From contig SBGS01000260.1 in assembly GCA_006226555.1 (NCBI GenBank), positions 1 to 8,097 of the forward strand: 8,097 bases of DNA. Direction: 5' to 3'. The stretch comes from Bacteroidota bacterium (GTDB lineage Bacteria; Bacteroidota; Bacteroidia; Flavobacteriales_D; Crocinitomicaceae). Shown in pieces: positions 1 to 7,600 of this stretch (position 1 is the first letter of the stretch; the number at the start of each line of letters is the position of its first letter). The notes beneath the pieces were generated by a model, which was not told the origin of the DNA, searched no databases, and saw only the letters and a program-made list of their open reading frames with translations. Made by a program: the position numbers and the translations under genes.

Positions 1-873
1 ATACTGGTAACAGCCGGAGCGACACAAGCTATTTTTACGGCATTGATCGCTCTTGTTCAGTCTGGTGACGAGGTAATTATTCTTGACCCCAGCTACGACT
101 GTTATTCACCGGCCGTAGCGCTGGCAGGGGGAAATGCCATTCACGTGGATCTGAATGACGATTATTCACCAAATTGGGATGCCATACGAAAGGCTTTCAA
201 CGAGAATACTCGCTTGCTACTTGTGAATAATCCACACAATCCATCAGGCAAAGTATGGTCAGAAGAAGATCTTTCACACCTGTGCGAAATTCTTCGGGAA
301 TTTCCGAATGTAATACTCCTATCCGACGAGGTCTATGAATTCATACACTTCGAAAAAAAGCATCTGTCTGCGCATTTGTATGCAGATCTTCACAACCGAA
401 CAATAGTTGTTTCCTCGTTTGGTAAATCCTTTCATATTACCGGATGGAAGATCGGATATCTTGTCGCACCTGAAAAGTTAATGGTAGAAATAAAGAAGGT
501 TCATCAGTTCAATGTGTTTTCGGTAAACTCTGTTTCACAGGCAACATTGGCGGCTTACCTACCTCTTTCCGATGTTGGAAGTTTAAAAGAAACGTACATG
601 GAAAAAAGAGACCTATTCAGAAGTCTTTTAAACTCGTCGAAATTCAAATTATTACCGAGTGAGGGGAGTTATTTTCAGCTTGCTGATTACTCTGATATTT
701 CCGATCTCGATGACGTATCTTTTTGTCAGTATCTCACAAAAGAAGTTGGTGTCGCAGCCATCCCGGTTTCGGTCTTCAATGCTAGTGGAAAAGACAGAAA
801 ACACATCCGTTTCTGTTATGCAAAAAAAGATGAAACACTCATTCAAGCCGCTGAAAGATTATGCAAGATCTAA
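1..873 (+). CDS. PLP-dependent class I aminotransferase, YbdL-like (glutamine/methionine transaminase type), 5'-truncated by window
   Basis: A fold-type I aminotransferase, open from base 1 in frame, so the true start is outside the window. About 290 residues are visible; relatives of E. coli YbdL are about 385 long, so roughly 95 N-terminal residues are missing. Visible motifs are NNPHNPSGK (bases 223-252, the Asn that contacts the PLP ring), SDEVYEF (bases 325-345, with the PLP-contacting Asp and Tyr), and SSFGKSFHITGWKIGY, whose lysine codon at 424-426 is the expected Schiff-base Lys. HIRFCYAKK near the C-terminus carries the substrate-carboxylate Arg (codon 808-810). The SFGK-TGWK-GY pattern fits the methionine/glutamine/kynurenine transaminase subgroup better than aspartate transaminases. 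Its last 13 bases overlap the omega-amidase start, which supports a glutamine-transaminase role: amino transfer to keto acids such as ketomethiobutyrate in the cytoplasm. Exact substrate is inference. A TTG at position 43 is internal and not a plausible start. Confidence 0.93.
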   Translation: MLVTAGATQAIFTALIALVQSGDEVIILDPSYDCYSPAVALAGGNAIHVDLNDDYSPNWDAIRKAFNENTRLLLVNNPHNPSGKVWSEEDLSHLCEILREFPNVILLSDEVYEFIHFEKKHLSAHLYADLHNRTIVVSSFGKSFHITGWKIGYLVAPEKLMVEIKKVHQFNVFSVNSVSQATLAAYLPLSDVGSLKETYMEKRDLFRSLLNSSKFKLLPSEGSYFQLADYSDISDLDDVSFCQYLTKEVGVAAIPVSVFNASGKDRKHIRFCYAKKDETLIQAAERLCKI

Positions 874-1646
874 AAATCACATTGGTAGAAACGGAGCAGT
901 TTTGGGAATATAAATCCGCAAATTTTAATAATTATTCACGATTATTAACTGGATTAGAAACAGATCTTGTATTGCTACCCGAGATGTTCCAAACTGGATT
1001 CACGATGAATTCTGAGCAAAATGCAGAACCTTTTGAGTGTTCGGAAAGCATTCAATGGCTTATGGAAAAGTCGGCTGAATTGGGAGCCGCAATTTATACC
1101 TCTCTCATTGTAAAAGACGGTCAAAATTTCCACAATCGCGGTGTATTTGTCAAGCCTAATGGCGAGGTTGAATACTATGATAAGCGAAAGCTCTTTACGC
1201 TGGCGGGAGAAGATAAGTACTACAAGGAGGGAAACACTGAAAAGATCGTGAATTACAAAGGCTGGAAGTTCAATCTTCAGATTTGTTATGACCTGCGTTT
1301 TCCTGAGAATGTCAGGAATCGGATCAATGAAGATAATGCTCCCGCTTATGATGTAATCCTGTACGTGGCCAACTGGCCCGAGAGAAGAATTGGACACTGG
1401 TCGTATCTACTACCGGCCAGAGCAATAGAAAACCAATGTTACGTGGCAGCTGTAAATCGCATCGGAAAGGACGAAAATCAACTTGATTACAATGGTCAAT
1501 CTGTTATTATTGACCCCAATGGAAATACGCTGTCCGCCTTCTCAATCCTTCATAATCAAGCACATACCTTTGTTATAAAACAGTCATATTTAACTGAAAT
1601 ACGTGAAAAGTTGCCTTTTCTGAGGGACAGAACACTCGAATTTTAA
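861..1646 (+). CDS. Omega-amidase, YafV-type (nitrilase/CN hydrolase superfamily)
   Basis: A 261-residue cytoplasmic carbon-nitrogen hydrolase. The Glu-Lys-Cys triad is visible: Glu41 in LPEMFQTGF, Lys108 in YDKRKLF, and Cys142 in QICYDLRFPE. NWPERRIGHW (about 171-180) and ARAIENQCYVAAVNRIG (about 186-202) match the E. coli YafV/Nit2 omega-amidase pattern, and the length is typical of YafV. In that family the enzyme hydrolyses alpha-ketoglutaramate or alpha-ketosuccinamate to the dicarboxylic keto acid plus ammonia. The ATG at 861 lies inside the upstream aminotransferase gene (13-base overlap), fits the family N-terminus and is preceded by a weak purine stretch (ctgaaag), so translational coupling is likely. 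One oddity is that residue 110, usually His in the family's K-x-H-L-F motif, is Lys here. No strong terminator follows the gene. The family call is firm; the exact substrate is inferred from the subfamily and the neighbour. Confidence 0.92.
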   Translation: MQDLKITLVETEQFWEYKSANFNNYSRLLTGLETDLVLLPEMFQTGFTMNSEQNAEPFECSESIQWLMEKSAELGAAIYTSLIVKDGQNFHNRGVFVKPNGEVEYYDKRKLFTLAGEDKYYKEGNTEKIVNYKGWKFNLQICYDLRFPENVRNRINEDNAPAYDVILYVANWPERRIGHWSYLLPARAIENQCYVAAVNRIGKDENQLDYNGQSVIIDPNGNTLSAFSILHNQAHTFVIKQSYLTEIREKLPFLRDRTLEF

Positions 1647-1699
1647 TGCTGTTCAATAGATAAGGCCAGCACACCTATTTTTTCAACTATTTTCTTCCC

Positions 1700-1707
1700 T
1701 ATATTTG
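1700..1707 (+). promoter_or_regulatory. Bacteroidota -7 promoter element (TATATTTG) for the T9SS cargo gene
   Basis: TATATTTG is an exact match to the Bacteroidota -7 consensus TAnnTTTG recognised by the primary sigma factor. It lies in the 85-base gap after the omega-amidase gene and 24 bases before the ATG at 1732, which predicts a leader of about 20 bases. The -33 region is not convincing: there is only a T-run at 1678-1683, with no TTG at the usual distance. Position and consensus match are seen directly; activity is inferred. Confidence 0.6.
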
Positions 1708-1731
1708 GTACATCACAAAATTGAACAAGAA

Positions 1732-3582
1732 ATGAAAAAGATTTACTTAAGTGCATTTGTCTTGTTGGCTAGTACAATCACAGCATCTGCACAAGTTATT
1801 GAACAACCGTATGGTTTTACGACAGAAAGCAACGGGATCAAGGAAGTTCTTCAAACACCAAATGATCAAAAAGCGCTTGGTGTTACAATATGGAATAACG
1901 AATTCGATAATCCAGGAGATTGGACGCTTGACAACGATGGACAGACAGGACCTATTCATGGTTGGAATATAAATACAACTTCAGAAGCATGGTTCAGCTC
2001 ATTCACTGGCGGAATGAATTCTACCTCTGGAGGAAATTATGCCGAGGTACAAAACGGTAATTACAACAATAATAACCAGGCTTTAAATGTCACTTACACT
2101 TTGACAGTTGCTGCGCCAATTGATATTCCAACACTTTCTGGCGGTATCACTTCTGTGTCATTGCAATTTGAACAATGGGGGGCACTATTTAATGATGCAC
2201 AAACCGTTGAGGTAAGTACGAACAATGGGGCTTCTTGGGAAGAAGTTTATTCGAATGCGGATAAAACTGTTTTCGTTGGGAACAACCCATCAGCAATTTA
2301 CCCTAATCCGGAAGTAGTAACGGTAAATATTACGAACGCAATTGCAGCAGACCCTACAAATGTGCAATTCAGATTCGTTTGGACATCTAGAAATCAAGCG
2401 GGAACAACTTTAGCTTGGTGGACTACCTTCGGTTGGTACATTGACGACGTTAAAATTATTACCAACCCTGACAATGACCTTGCTACAAGTAACCCTTATT
2501 GGGGAACACTTGGTTTAAATTACTACCAAATTCCTCAAACTCAAGTAGCTCCGATTGATTTCGCAGTTGAAGTAACAAACAACGGAATTAACAACCAGAC
2601 AAATGCTCAATTGAACGTAGCGATCACCGGTGCGGGAACAGCTAACCCTAGCTCAACTGGAATTACGGTTCTTGCCAACACTCTTGATACATTGGAAATT
2701 ATTTCTGGTTTCACTCCATCTGCATTGGGAACGTACAATATCGCGATGGATATTTCTCAAGACCAAGTTGATGACGTTCCTTCTAATGATGTTATTGCAG
2801 GAGATGCATTTCAGGTAGTTGACTTCATTTACGCTCGTGATAACGGAACTGCAGATGGTACCTTTAATAATGGTGGTGATGGATATAAATTGTGTAACTG
2901 GTATGACATCTTCGCTGATCAGACAGTTTATTCGATCCAAACTCGTCTTTCAAACACATCTAACGTAGGTGCTGAATTCCAGGCAGTTCTTTACAGAATA
3001 CCTGCTACTGCAACTACATTTAATGATATCGTACAAATTGGTTTCTCAGACTTTATACAAGTTACATCGTCGAACGTTAATACAGTTATTGATCTGCCTC
3101 TTTTATTCCCAGTAGATCTTCAGGCTGATTCCTCTTATTTCGCAGCAATTGTATCAGCTGGAGATAACGGTGCTACTAATGATGTTGTTGTTTCAACAGC
3201 TGGTCAGGCTGACGTTCAAACAGTTTTCTTATACGATGACGTTGATGCTCAATGGTACTACACAACAAGAACTCCTATCATTCGTTTGAATTTTGAAAAC
3301 ACAGCGAGTGTAGAAGAGCTTGATAACAATATTGCTCTTAACGTATATCCGAACCCTGCAAATGACGTGGTAAACGTTTCATTCGCTCTAAATAACAATT
3401 CGGATGTAAATGTTGAGGTAGTTGATATCACCGGAAAAGTAGTTGCAAATGTTGCTGGTAAAGACCTGTTGACAGGAAGCCAAAATATTTCTGTTAACAC
3501 ATCTTCTCTTGCGGCTGGTGTATACACAGTAGTTGTTAATCACAACGGTGGTAAGAGCAGCACTAAATTCATTAAGCGATAA
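1732..3582 (+). CDS. Secreted multi-domain T9SS cargo protein, type A sorting domain, function unknown
   Basis: A 616-residue exported protein. I chose the ATG at 1732 over the in-frame TTG at 1705 because it begins a clean signal peptide (MKK, hydrophobic core YLSAFVLLAST, probable cut after ASA at residue 20), and the TTG lies within the promoter element. Residues about 55-244 look like a jelly-roll/MAM-like domain (FDNPGDW near the start, VEVSTNNGASWEEV mid-domain, GWYIDDVKI at the end). Residues about 274-364 resemble a CARDB-type Ig-like adhesion module (IDFAVEVTNNG). Residues about 366-525 form an unassigned beta-rich region. Residues about 536-616 are a type A T9SS sorting domain (VYPNPA at 538-543, then VVDITGKVV, LAAGVYTVVV and a basic KFIKR end). 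The protein should cross the outer membrane by T9SS and lose this tail. No catalytic motif was recognised. The mature chain has a single Cys (residue 388) and is strongly acidic. Its own promoter and terminator suggest a monocistronic unit. Domain names are by eye; sorting domain and signal peptide are firm. Confidence 0.9.
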   Translation: MKKIYLSAFVLLASTITASAQVIEQPYGFTTESNGIKEVLQTPNDQKALGVTIWNNEFDNPGDWTLDNDGQTGPIHGWNINTTSEAWFSSFTGGMNSTSGGNYAEVQNGNYNNNNQALNVTYTLTVAAPIDIPTLSGGITSVSLQFEQWGALFNDAQTVEVSTNNGASWEEVYSNADKTVFVGNNPSAIYPNPEVVTVNITNAIAADPTNVQFRFVWTSRNQAGTTLAWWTTFGWYIDDVKIITNPDNDLATSNPYWGTLGLNYYQIPQTQVAPIDFAVEVTNNGINNQTNAQLNVAITGAGTANPSSTGITVLANTLDTLEIISGFTPSALGTYNIAMDISQDQVDDVPSNDVIAGDAFQVVDFIYARDNGTADGTFNNGGDGYKLCNWYDIFADQTVYSIQTRLSNTSNVGAEFQAVLYRIPATATTFNDIVQIGFSDFIQVTSSNVNTVIDLPLLFPVDLQADSSYFAAIVSAGDNGATNDVVVSTAGQADVQTVFLYDDVDAQWYYTTRTPIIRLNFENTASVEELDNNIALNVYPNPANDVVNVSFALNNNSDVNVEVVDITGKVVANVAGKDLLTGSQNISVNTSSLAAGVYTVVVNHNGGKSSTKFIKR

Positions 3583-3602
3583 GATCAACTTATCAGATAT
3601 TG

Positions 3603-3632
3603 AAAAAGGGTCGGCTTTGCTGACCCTTTTTT
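3603..3632 (+). terminator. Strong intrinsic terminator after the T9SS cargo gene
   Basis: The stem arms AAAAAGGGTCGGC (3603-3615) and GCTGACCCTTTTT (3619-3631) pair over 13 bp with one G-U wobble, closing a TTT loop (3616-3618). The 3' arm runs into a six-T tract (3627-3632). The hairpin begins 20 bases after the stop at 3582. It should end the cargo transcript and isolate it from fbp. The A-run on the 5' side pairs with the T-tract, so the same sequence could be partly bidirectional, but no gene on the - strand needs it. Confidence 0.9.
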
Positions 3633-3655
3633 CGTTTCAATCCTTCAATTTTACC

Positions 3656-3663
3656 GATATTTG
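3656..3663 (+). promoter_or_regulatory. Possible -7 promoter element (GATATTTG) for fbp-mfd
   Basis: GATATTTG matches the Bacteroidota TAnnTTTG consensus except at the first base. It sits between the strong terminator and the fbp ATG at 3679, the only place a promoter can drive fbp without read-through. The implied leader would be only about 10 bases, and no clear -33 TTG is present (TTTC at 3635-3638 is the nearest candidate), so this is tentative. Confidence 0.4.
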
Positions 3664-3678
3664 CAAAAAAACAATCAA

Positions 3679-4683
3679 ATGTCAAAAGTCGTTACGTTAC
3701 ACGAATTCATCATGGATCGCCAGGCAGATTTTCCATATGCTACCGGTGAACTTTCCCGACTATTAAGCGATATTGCGATCGCATCCAAAATTGTAAGTAA
3801 AGATGTTCGTCGAGCAGGTCTTTTAGAGAACTTCCTTGGAGCGCAAGGAAATACAAATGTTCAGGGTGAGGAACAGCAAAAACTGGATGTAATTGCAGAC
3901 CGCCAGTTCATTAATATGTTCAGAACGGGAGGAGAAGTTTGTGGTATCGCATCGGAAGAGAATGATGACTACATGGCATTTGACAATGAAACGTCAAAAA
4001 AAGGAAAATACGTCGTTTTGTTCGATCCACTGGATGGGTCTTCGAATATCGATGTGAATGTCTCAATTGGAACGATCTTTTCCATTTACCGCAGGAAAAG
4101 TGAGGCAGGAACACTCGCCAACCTTGACGACATGTTACAAAAAGGAACCGATCAAGTTGCTGCGGGTTACGTTCTTTATGGTTCTTCGACCATGTTGGTT
4201 TATACCACAGGTAAGGGTGTAAACGGGTTCACCTTGGATCCTTATATTGGCGAATTCTGTTTATCTCATCCAAATATGCAAATGCCTGAAAGCGGACGTA
4301 TTTATGCGATGAACGAAGGAAACATCAATATCTGCGAAGAAGGAATAAAAGAATACATCCAGACATACTGTCAACAAACACTTGAGGGACACAATAGACC
4401 ATATTCGGGTCGCTATATTGGATCATTGGTTGCCGATTTTCACAGAAACCTCATCAAAGGTGGAATCTATATTTATCCCGACACCATTACAGATCCTGAA
4501 GGAAAGCTAAGGCTATTATACGAGTGTAATCCTCTGGCATTTATAGCCGAGCAGGCGGGTGGTCTCGCAACAACCGGAAGGAAGCGTGTTATGGAGATCG
4601 AGCCTGAAAGACTGCATCAACGTATTCCGTTCTTTGTCGGATCTAAAAAAATGGTCGAAGAAGCAATGAGCTGTTTAAAATAA
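3679..4683 (+). CDS. fbp: Fructose-1,6-bisphosphatase class I
   Basis: A 334-residue cytoplasmic enzyme that hydrolyses fructose 1,6-bisphosphate to fructose 6-phosphate, the committed gluconeogenic step. Metal-binding residues are visible: Glu93/Glu94 in ASEEN, Asp116 and Asp119 in FDPLDGSSNID, and Glu282 in YECNP. The sugar-phosphate region includes GRYIGSLVADFHR (254-266), and the class I end motif GGLATTGRKR (294-303) is intact. Positions matching the AMP allosteric pocket of mammalian and E. coli enzymes are also kept (TGEL at 22-25, Lys110-Tyr111), so AMP inhibition is plausible. I chose the ATG at 3679 because MSKVVTLHEF fits the family N-terminus; the in-frame TTG at 3661 overlaps the putative promoter. 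No Shine-Dalgarno is evident, only an A-rich leader. The TAA overlaps the mfd ATG by one base (TAATG). Length is normal for the family. Confidence 0.97.
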   Translation: MSKVVTLHEFIMDRQADFPYATGELSRLLSDIAIASKIVSKDVRRAGLLENFLGAQGNTNVQGEEQQKLDVIADRQFINMFRTGGEVCGIASEENDDYMAFDNETSKKGKYVVLFDPLDGSSNIDVNVSIGTIFSIYRRKSEAGTLANLDDMLQKGTDQVAAGYVLYGSSTMLVYTTGKGVNGFTLDPYIGEFCLSHPNMQMPESGRIYAMNEGNINICEEGIKEYIQTYCQQTLEGHNRPYSGRYIGSLVADFHRNLIKGGIYIYPDTITDPEGKLRLLYECNPLAFIAEQAGGLATTGRKRVMEIEPERLHQRIPFFVGSKKMVEEAMSCLK

Positions 4684-7600
4684 TGGAGCTTAAAGAACTC
4701 ATCACTCTTTTTTCAAAACATCAAGCAGTTTCAGAAACCGCCGGTGAGCTGCAGCTGATCGGATCTAAAATTCGTTGGAAAGGAGCTGTTGGAAGTTCAC
4801 TCTCATTTTTTTCTTCTGCAGTTAGTTCTCAAGTTCCCGGGAATCATCTTTTCGTCTTTGAGGACAAGGAAGATGCTGCCTATTTCTATAATGATCTTGA
4901 ATCCCTCTTTCCGGAAAAAAAGGCATTGTTTTTCTACCCTGAATCCTACAGAACGCCTTATGCTCTGGAAGAGACGGATAACGCAAATGTTGTCGCTCGA
5001 GCTGAAGTCCTCGAAAAAGTAAACTCCCAATCGAATAATTGGATCATCACATATCCAAAGGCCTTGTTTGAAAAGATCCCTTCGAAGAAGGTAATCACAA
5101 AGAACACCTTTAAATTGGAGGTTGGGAAATCCTATGGCCTGGATTTTATAAATGAACACCTCCTTGAGCTTCACTTTGATCGCGTTGATTTTGTATACGA
5201 GCCGGGGCAATTCTCCATTCGTGGTGGAATCGTTGACATTTTTTCCTTTTCCAATGATCACCCTTATCGCATTGAATTCTTCGGCGACGAAGTTGAAAGC
5301 ATCAGAACCTTCGACGCCAGCAATCAGCTTTCATTAAAAAACCAACAATTCTTTACGATCGTTCCCAATGTTCAGGGAAAAATTGCCGAAGAAGAACGCA
5401 TAGATATTTTTGATTACTTAGGAGAAGAAAGTACGGTTTGGCTTGCATCCTTTGATATTTGCCACAAGGTTTTGGAAGAAGAGTATGCAAAAGCCGTTCG
5501 TATCCATTCTGCTATTGATTCTCCGGTTGAGCACTTAATTCCATCAGAGCTTTATTTTAACGCTAAAGACCTTGAAGGTGTCCTAAAGAACAGAAGTGTC
5601 ATTGAATTTCGTGGAGATGGACATTTTCAACCCATAAAGGAATTTGACTTTCAGATCAAACCTCAACCAAGCTTCAACAAAAACTTTGATCTGCTTGCAG
5701 AGGACTTACATCAAAGAAAAGAAAACGGCTATCAAACACTCATTTTTTCCAATCAACCGAAACAAATTGAACGTTTGGAACAGATCTTTCATGATCTTGA
5801 CGCAACGATCTCCTTTACGCCAATACATGTCGCCCTTCACGAGGGTTTTATTGACGATCACAAAAAAGTAGTTTGCTACACGGATCATCAATTGTTCGAG
5901 CGTTATCATCGCTTCAGACTTAAAGAAGGCTTCCGTCAGGCTAAACAAGCGCTGACCATAAAGGAGCTATACAATCTTCAAAGTGGTGATTACGTCACAC
6001 ATATCGACCATGGCGTTGGAAAATTCTCCGGTCTGGAAACCATTGATGTAAATGGAAAACCGCAGGAAGCGATTCGTTTGATCTATCGTGATGGAGATGT
6101 ACTCTATGTCGGAATTCACTCGCTGCACCGCATTTCAAAATATACCGGAAAAGATGGTGCAACGCCAAGCGTAAATAAGCTCGGTACTCAGGCATGGTCG
6201 AACCTTAAAAGGAAAACTAAAACAAAGATCAAAGAATTGGCATTTGATCTTATCCAGTTATACGCAAAGAGAAAAGCCCAGCCCGGATTTTCCTTTTCGC
6301 CTGACACTTACCTGCAAAATGAGCTGGAGGCATCCTTTATGTACGAGGATACTCCCGATCAGTTAAAAGCAACTATCGCCGTAAAAGAAGATATGGAGTC
6401 CAACACCCCAATGGACCGCTTGATCTGTGGTGATGTAGGGTTTGGTAAAACAGAAATTGCAATGAGAGCGGCATTTAAAGCCGTCGCTGACAATAAGCAG
6501 GTCGCGATTCTGGTTCCAACAACGATTCTTTCGATGCAACATTACCGAAGCTTCAAAGAACGTTTAAAAGACTTCCCTTGTACAGTCGATTATCTCAATC
6601 GATTCAAATCTGCCAAGGATACCACTGAGACGCTTAAAAAATTGGCGAATGGAGAAATTGATATCCTGATCGGAACACATGCCATCGTAGGAAACAAGGT
6701 CAAGTTCAACGACCTTGGGCTGATGATCATTGATGAGGAGCAGAAATTTGGTGTTGCTGTAAAGGATAAACTCAAAACTTTACGTGCAACTGTGGATACG
6801 CTTACTTTGACCGCTACACCAATCCCAAGAACGCTGCAATTCTCCCTAATGGGGGCCAGAGACCTAAGTATCATCAATACACCCCCACCGAACAGACAGC
6901 CGGTACTGACAGAGGTAATCACCTTCGATGAAGAACGCATTCGAGACGCAGTCGCTTATGAAGTGAGTCGCGGAGGCCAAGTGTACTTTGTTCACAATAG
7001 ATTACAGAATATCAAAGAGATCGCAGGAATGATCCAACGCCTTTGTCCAGGGGTTCGTGTTGCTATCGGACACGGTCAGATGGATGGAAAAGACCTTGAA
7101 AAGATCATGTTCGGTTTTATTGAACATGAATACGACGTGCTATTGGCTACTACGATTATTGAATCGGGGATCGATATTTCAAATGCAAATACCATCATAA
7201 TCAATAACGCTCACAATTTCGGGATTTCTGATCTACATCAGCTCAGGGGTCGTGTGGGACGATCCAATAAAAAAGGATTCTGTTATTTGATCGCCCCTTC
7301 GAAAGGAGTTATCACTTCTGATGCGCGTAAACGTTTAGATGCTCTTGTCCAATTCTCAGATCTTGGAAGCGGATTTAATATTGCCATGAAAGACCTGGAT
7401 ATTCGAGGGGCCGGTAATATGCTTGGTGGAGAACAAAGTGGTTTTATAGCTGATATTGGTTTCGAGATGTATCAAAAGATCCTGAACGAAGCGATTGATG
7501 AATTGAAGGAAAATGAATTTAAAGAGCTATTCGCTTCAAGAAATTCTGATCAGCACCCGGCATTTGTGAGGGATTGCGTTTTTGAAACCGATCTCGAGGT

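Noticed and set aside
659..913. Open frame on the + strand spanning the aminotransferase/omega-amidase junction.
   Set aside because: It lies in another frame of two well-supported genes and its translation resembles no known protein.
975..1397. 140-codon open frame on the - strand inside the omega-amidase gene.
   Set aside because: It is antisense to a conserved enzyme, has no recognisable motif, and fits a chance shadow frame.
1647..1671. Inverted repeat TGCTG...CAGCA after the omega-amidase stop, followed by a T-run at 1678-1683, as a terminator.
   Set aside because: The stem is only 5 bp with a 15-base loop, and the T-run starts 6 bases past it. This is too weak and badly spaced for an intrinsic terminator.
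1705..1731. In-frame TTG at 1705 as the start of the T9SS cargo protein.
   Set aside because: It overlaps the TATATTTG promoter element and would put a charged stretch ahead of a signal peptide that begins cleanly at the ATG at 1732.
3258..3588. Two overlapping open frames on the - strand covering the sorting-domain region of the cargo gene.
   Set aside because: Their translations are low-complexity mirror products of the beta-rich sorting domain, with no start context or homology that I can recognise.
3661..3678. In-frame TTG at 3661 as the fbp start.
   Set aside because: It falls in the putative promoter and adds residues not expected for class I enzymes; the ATG at 3679 matches the family N-terminus.
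6590..6940. 116-codon open frame on the - strand inside mfd.
   Set aside because: It is antisense to the conserved Mfd translocase motifs and its Ser/Val-rich translation is typical of a shadow frame.
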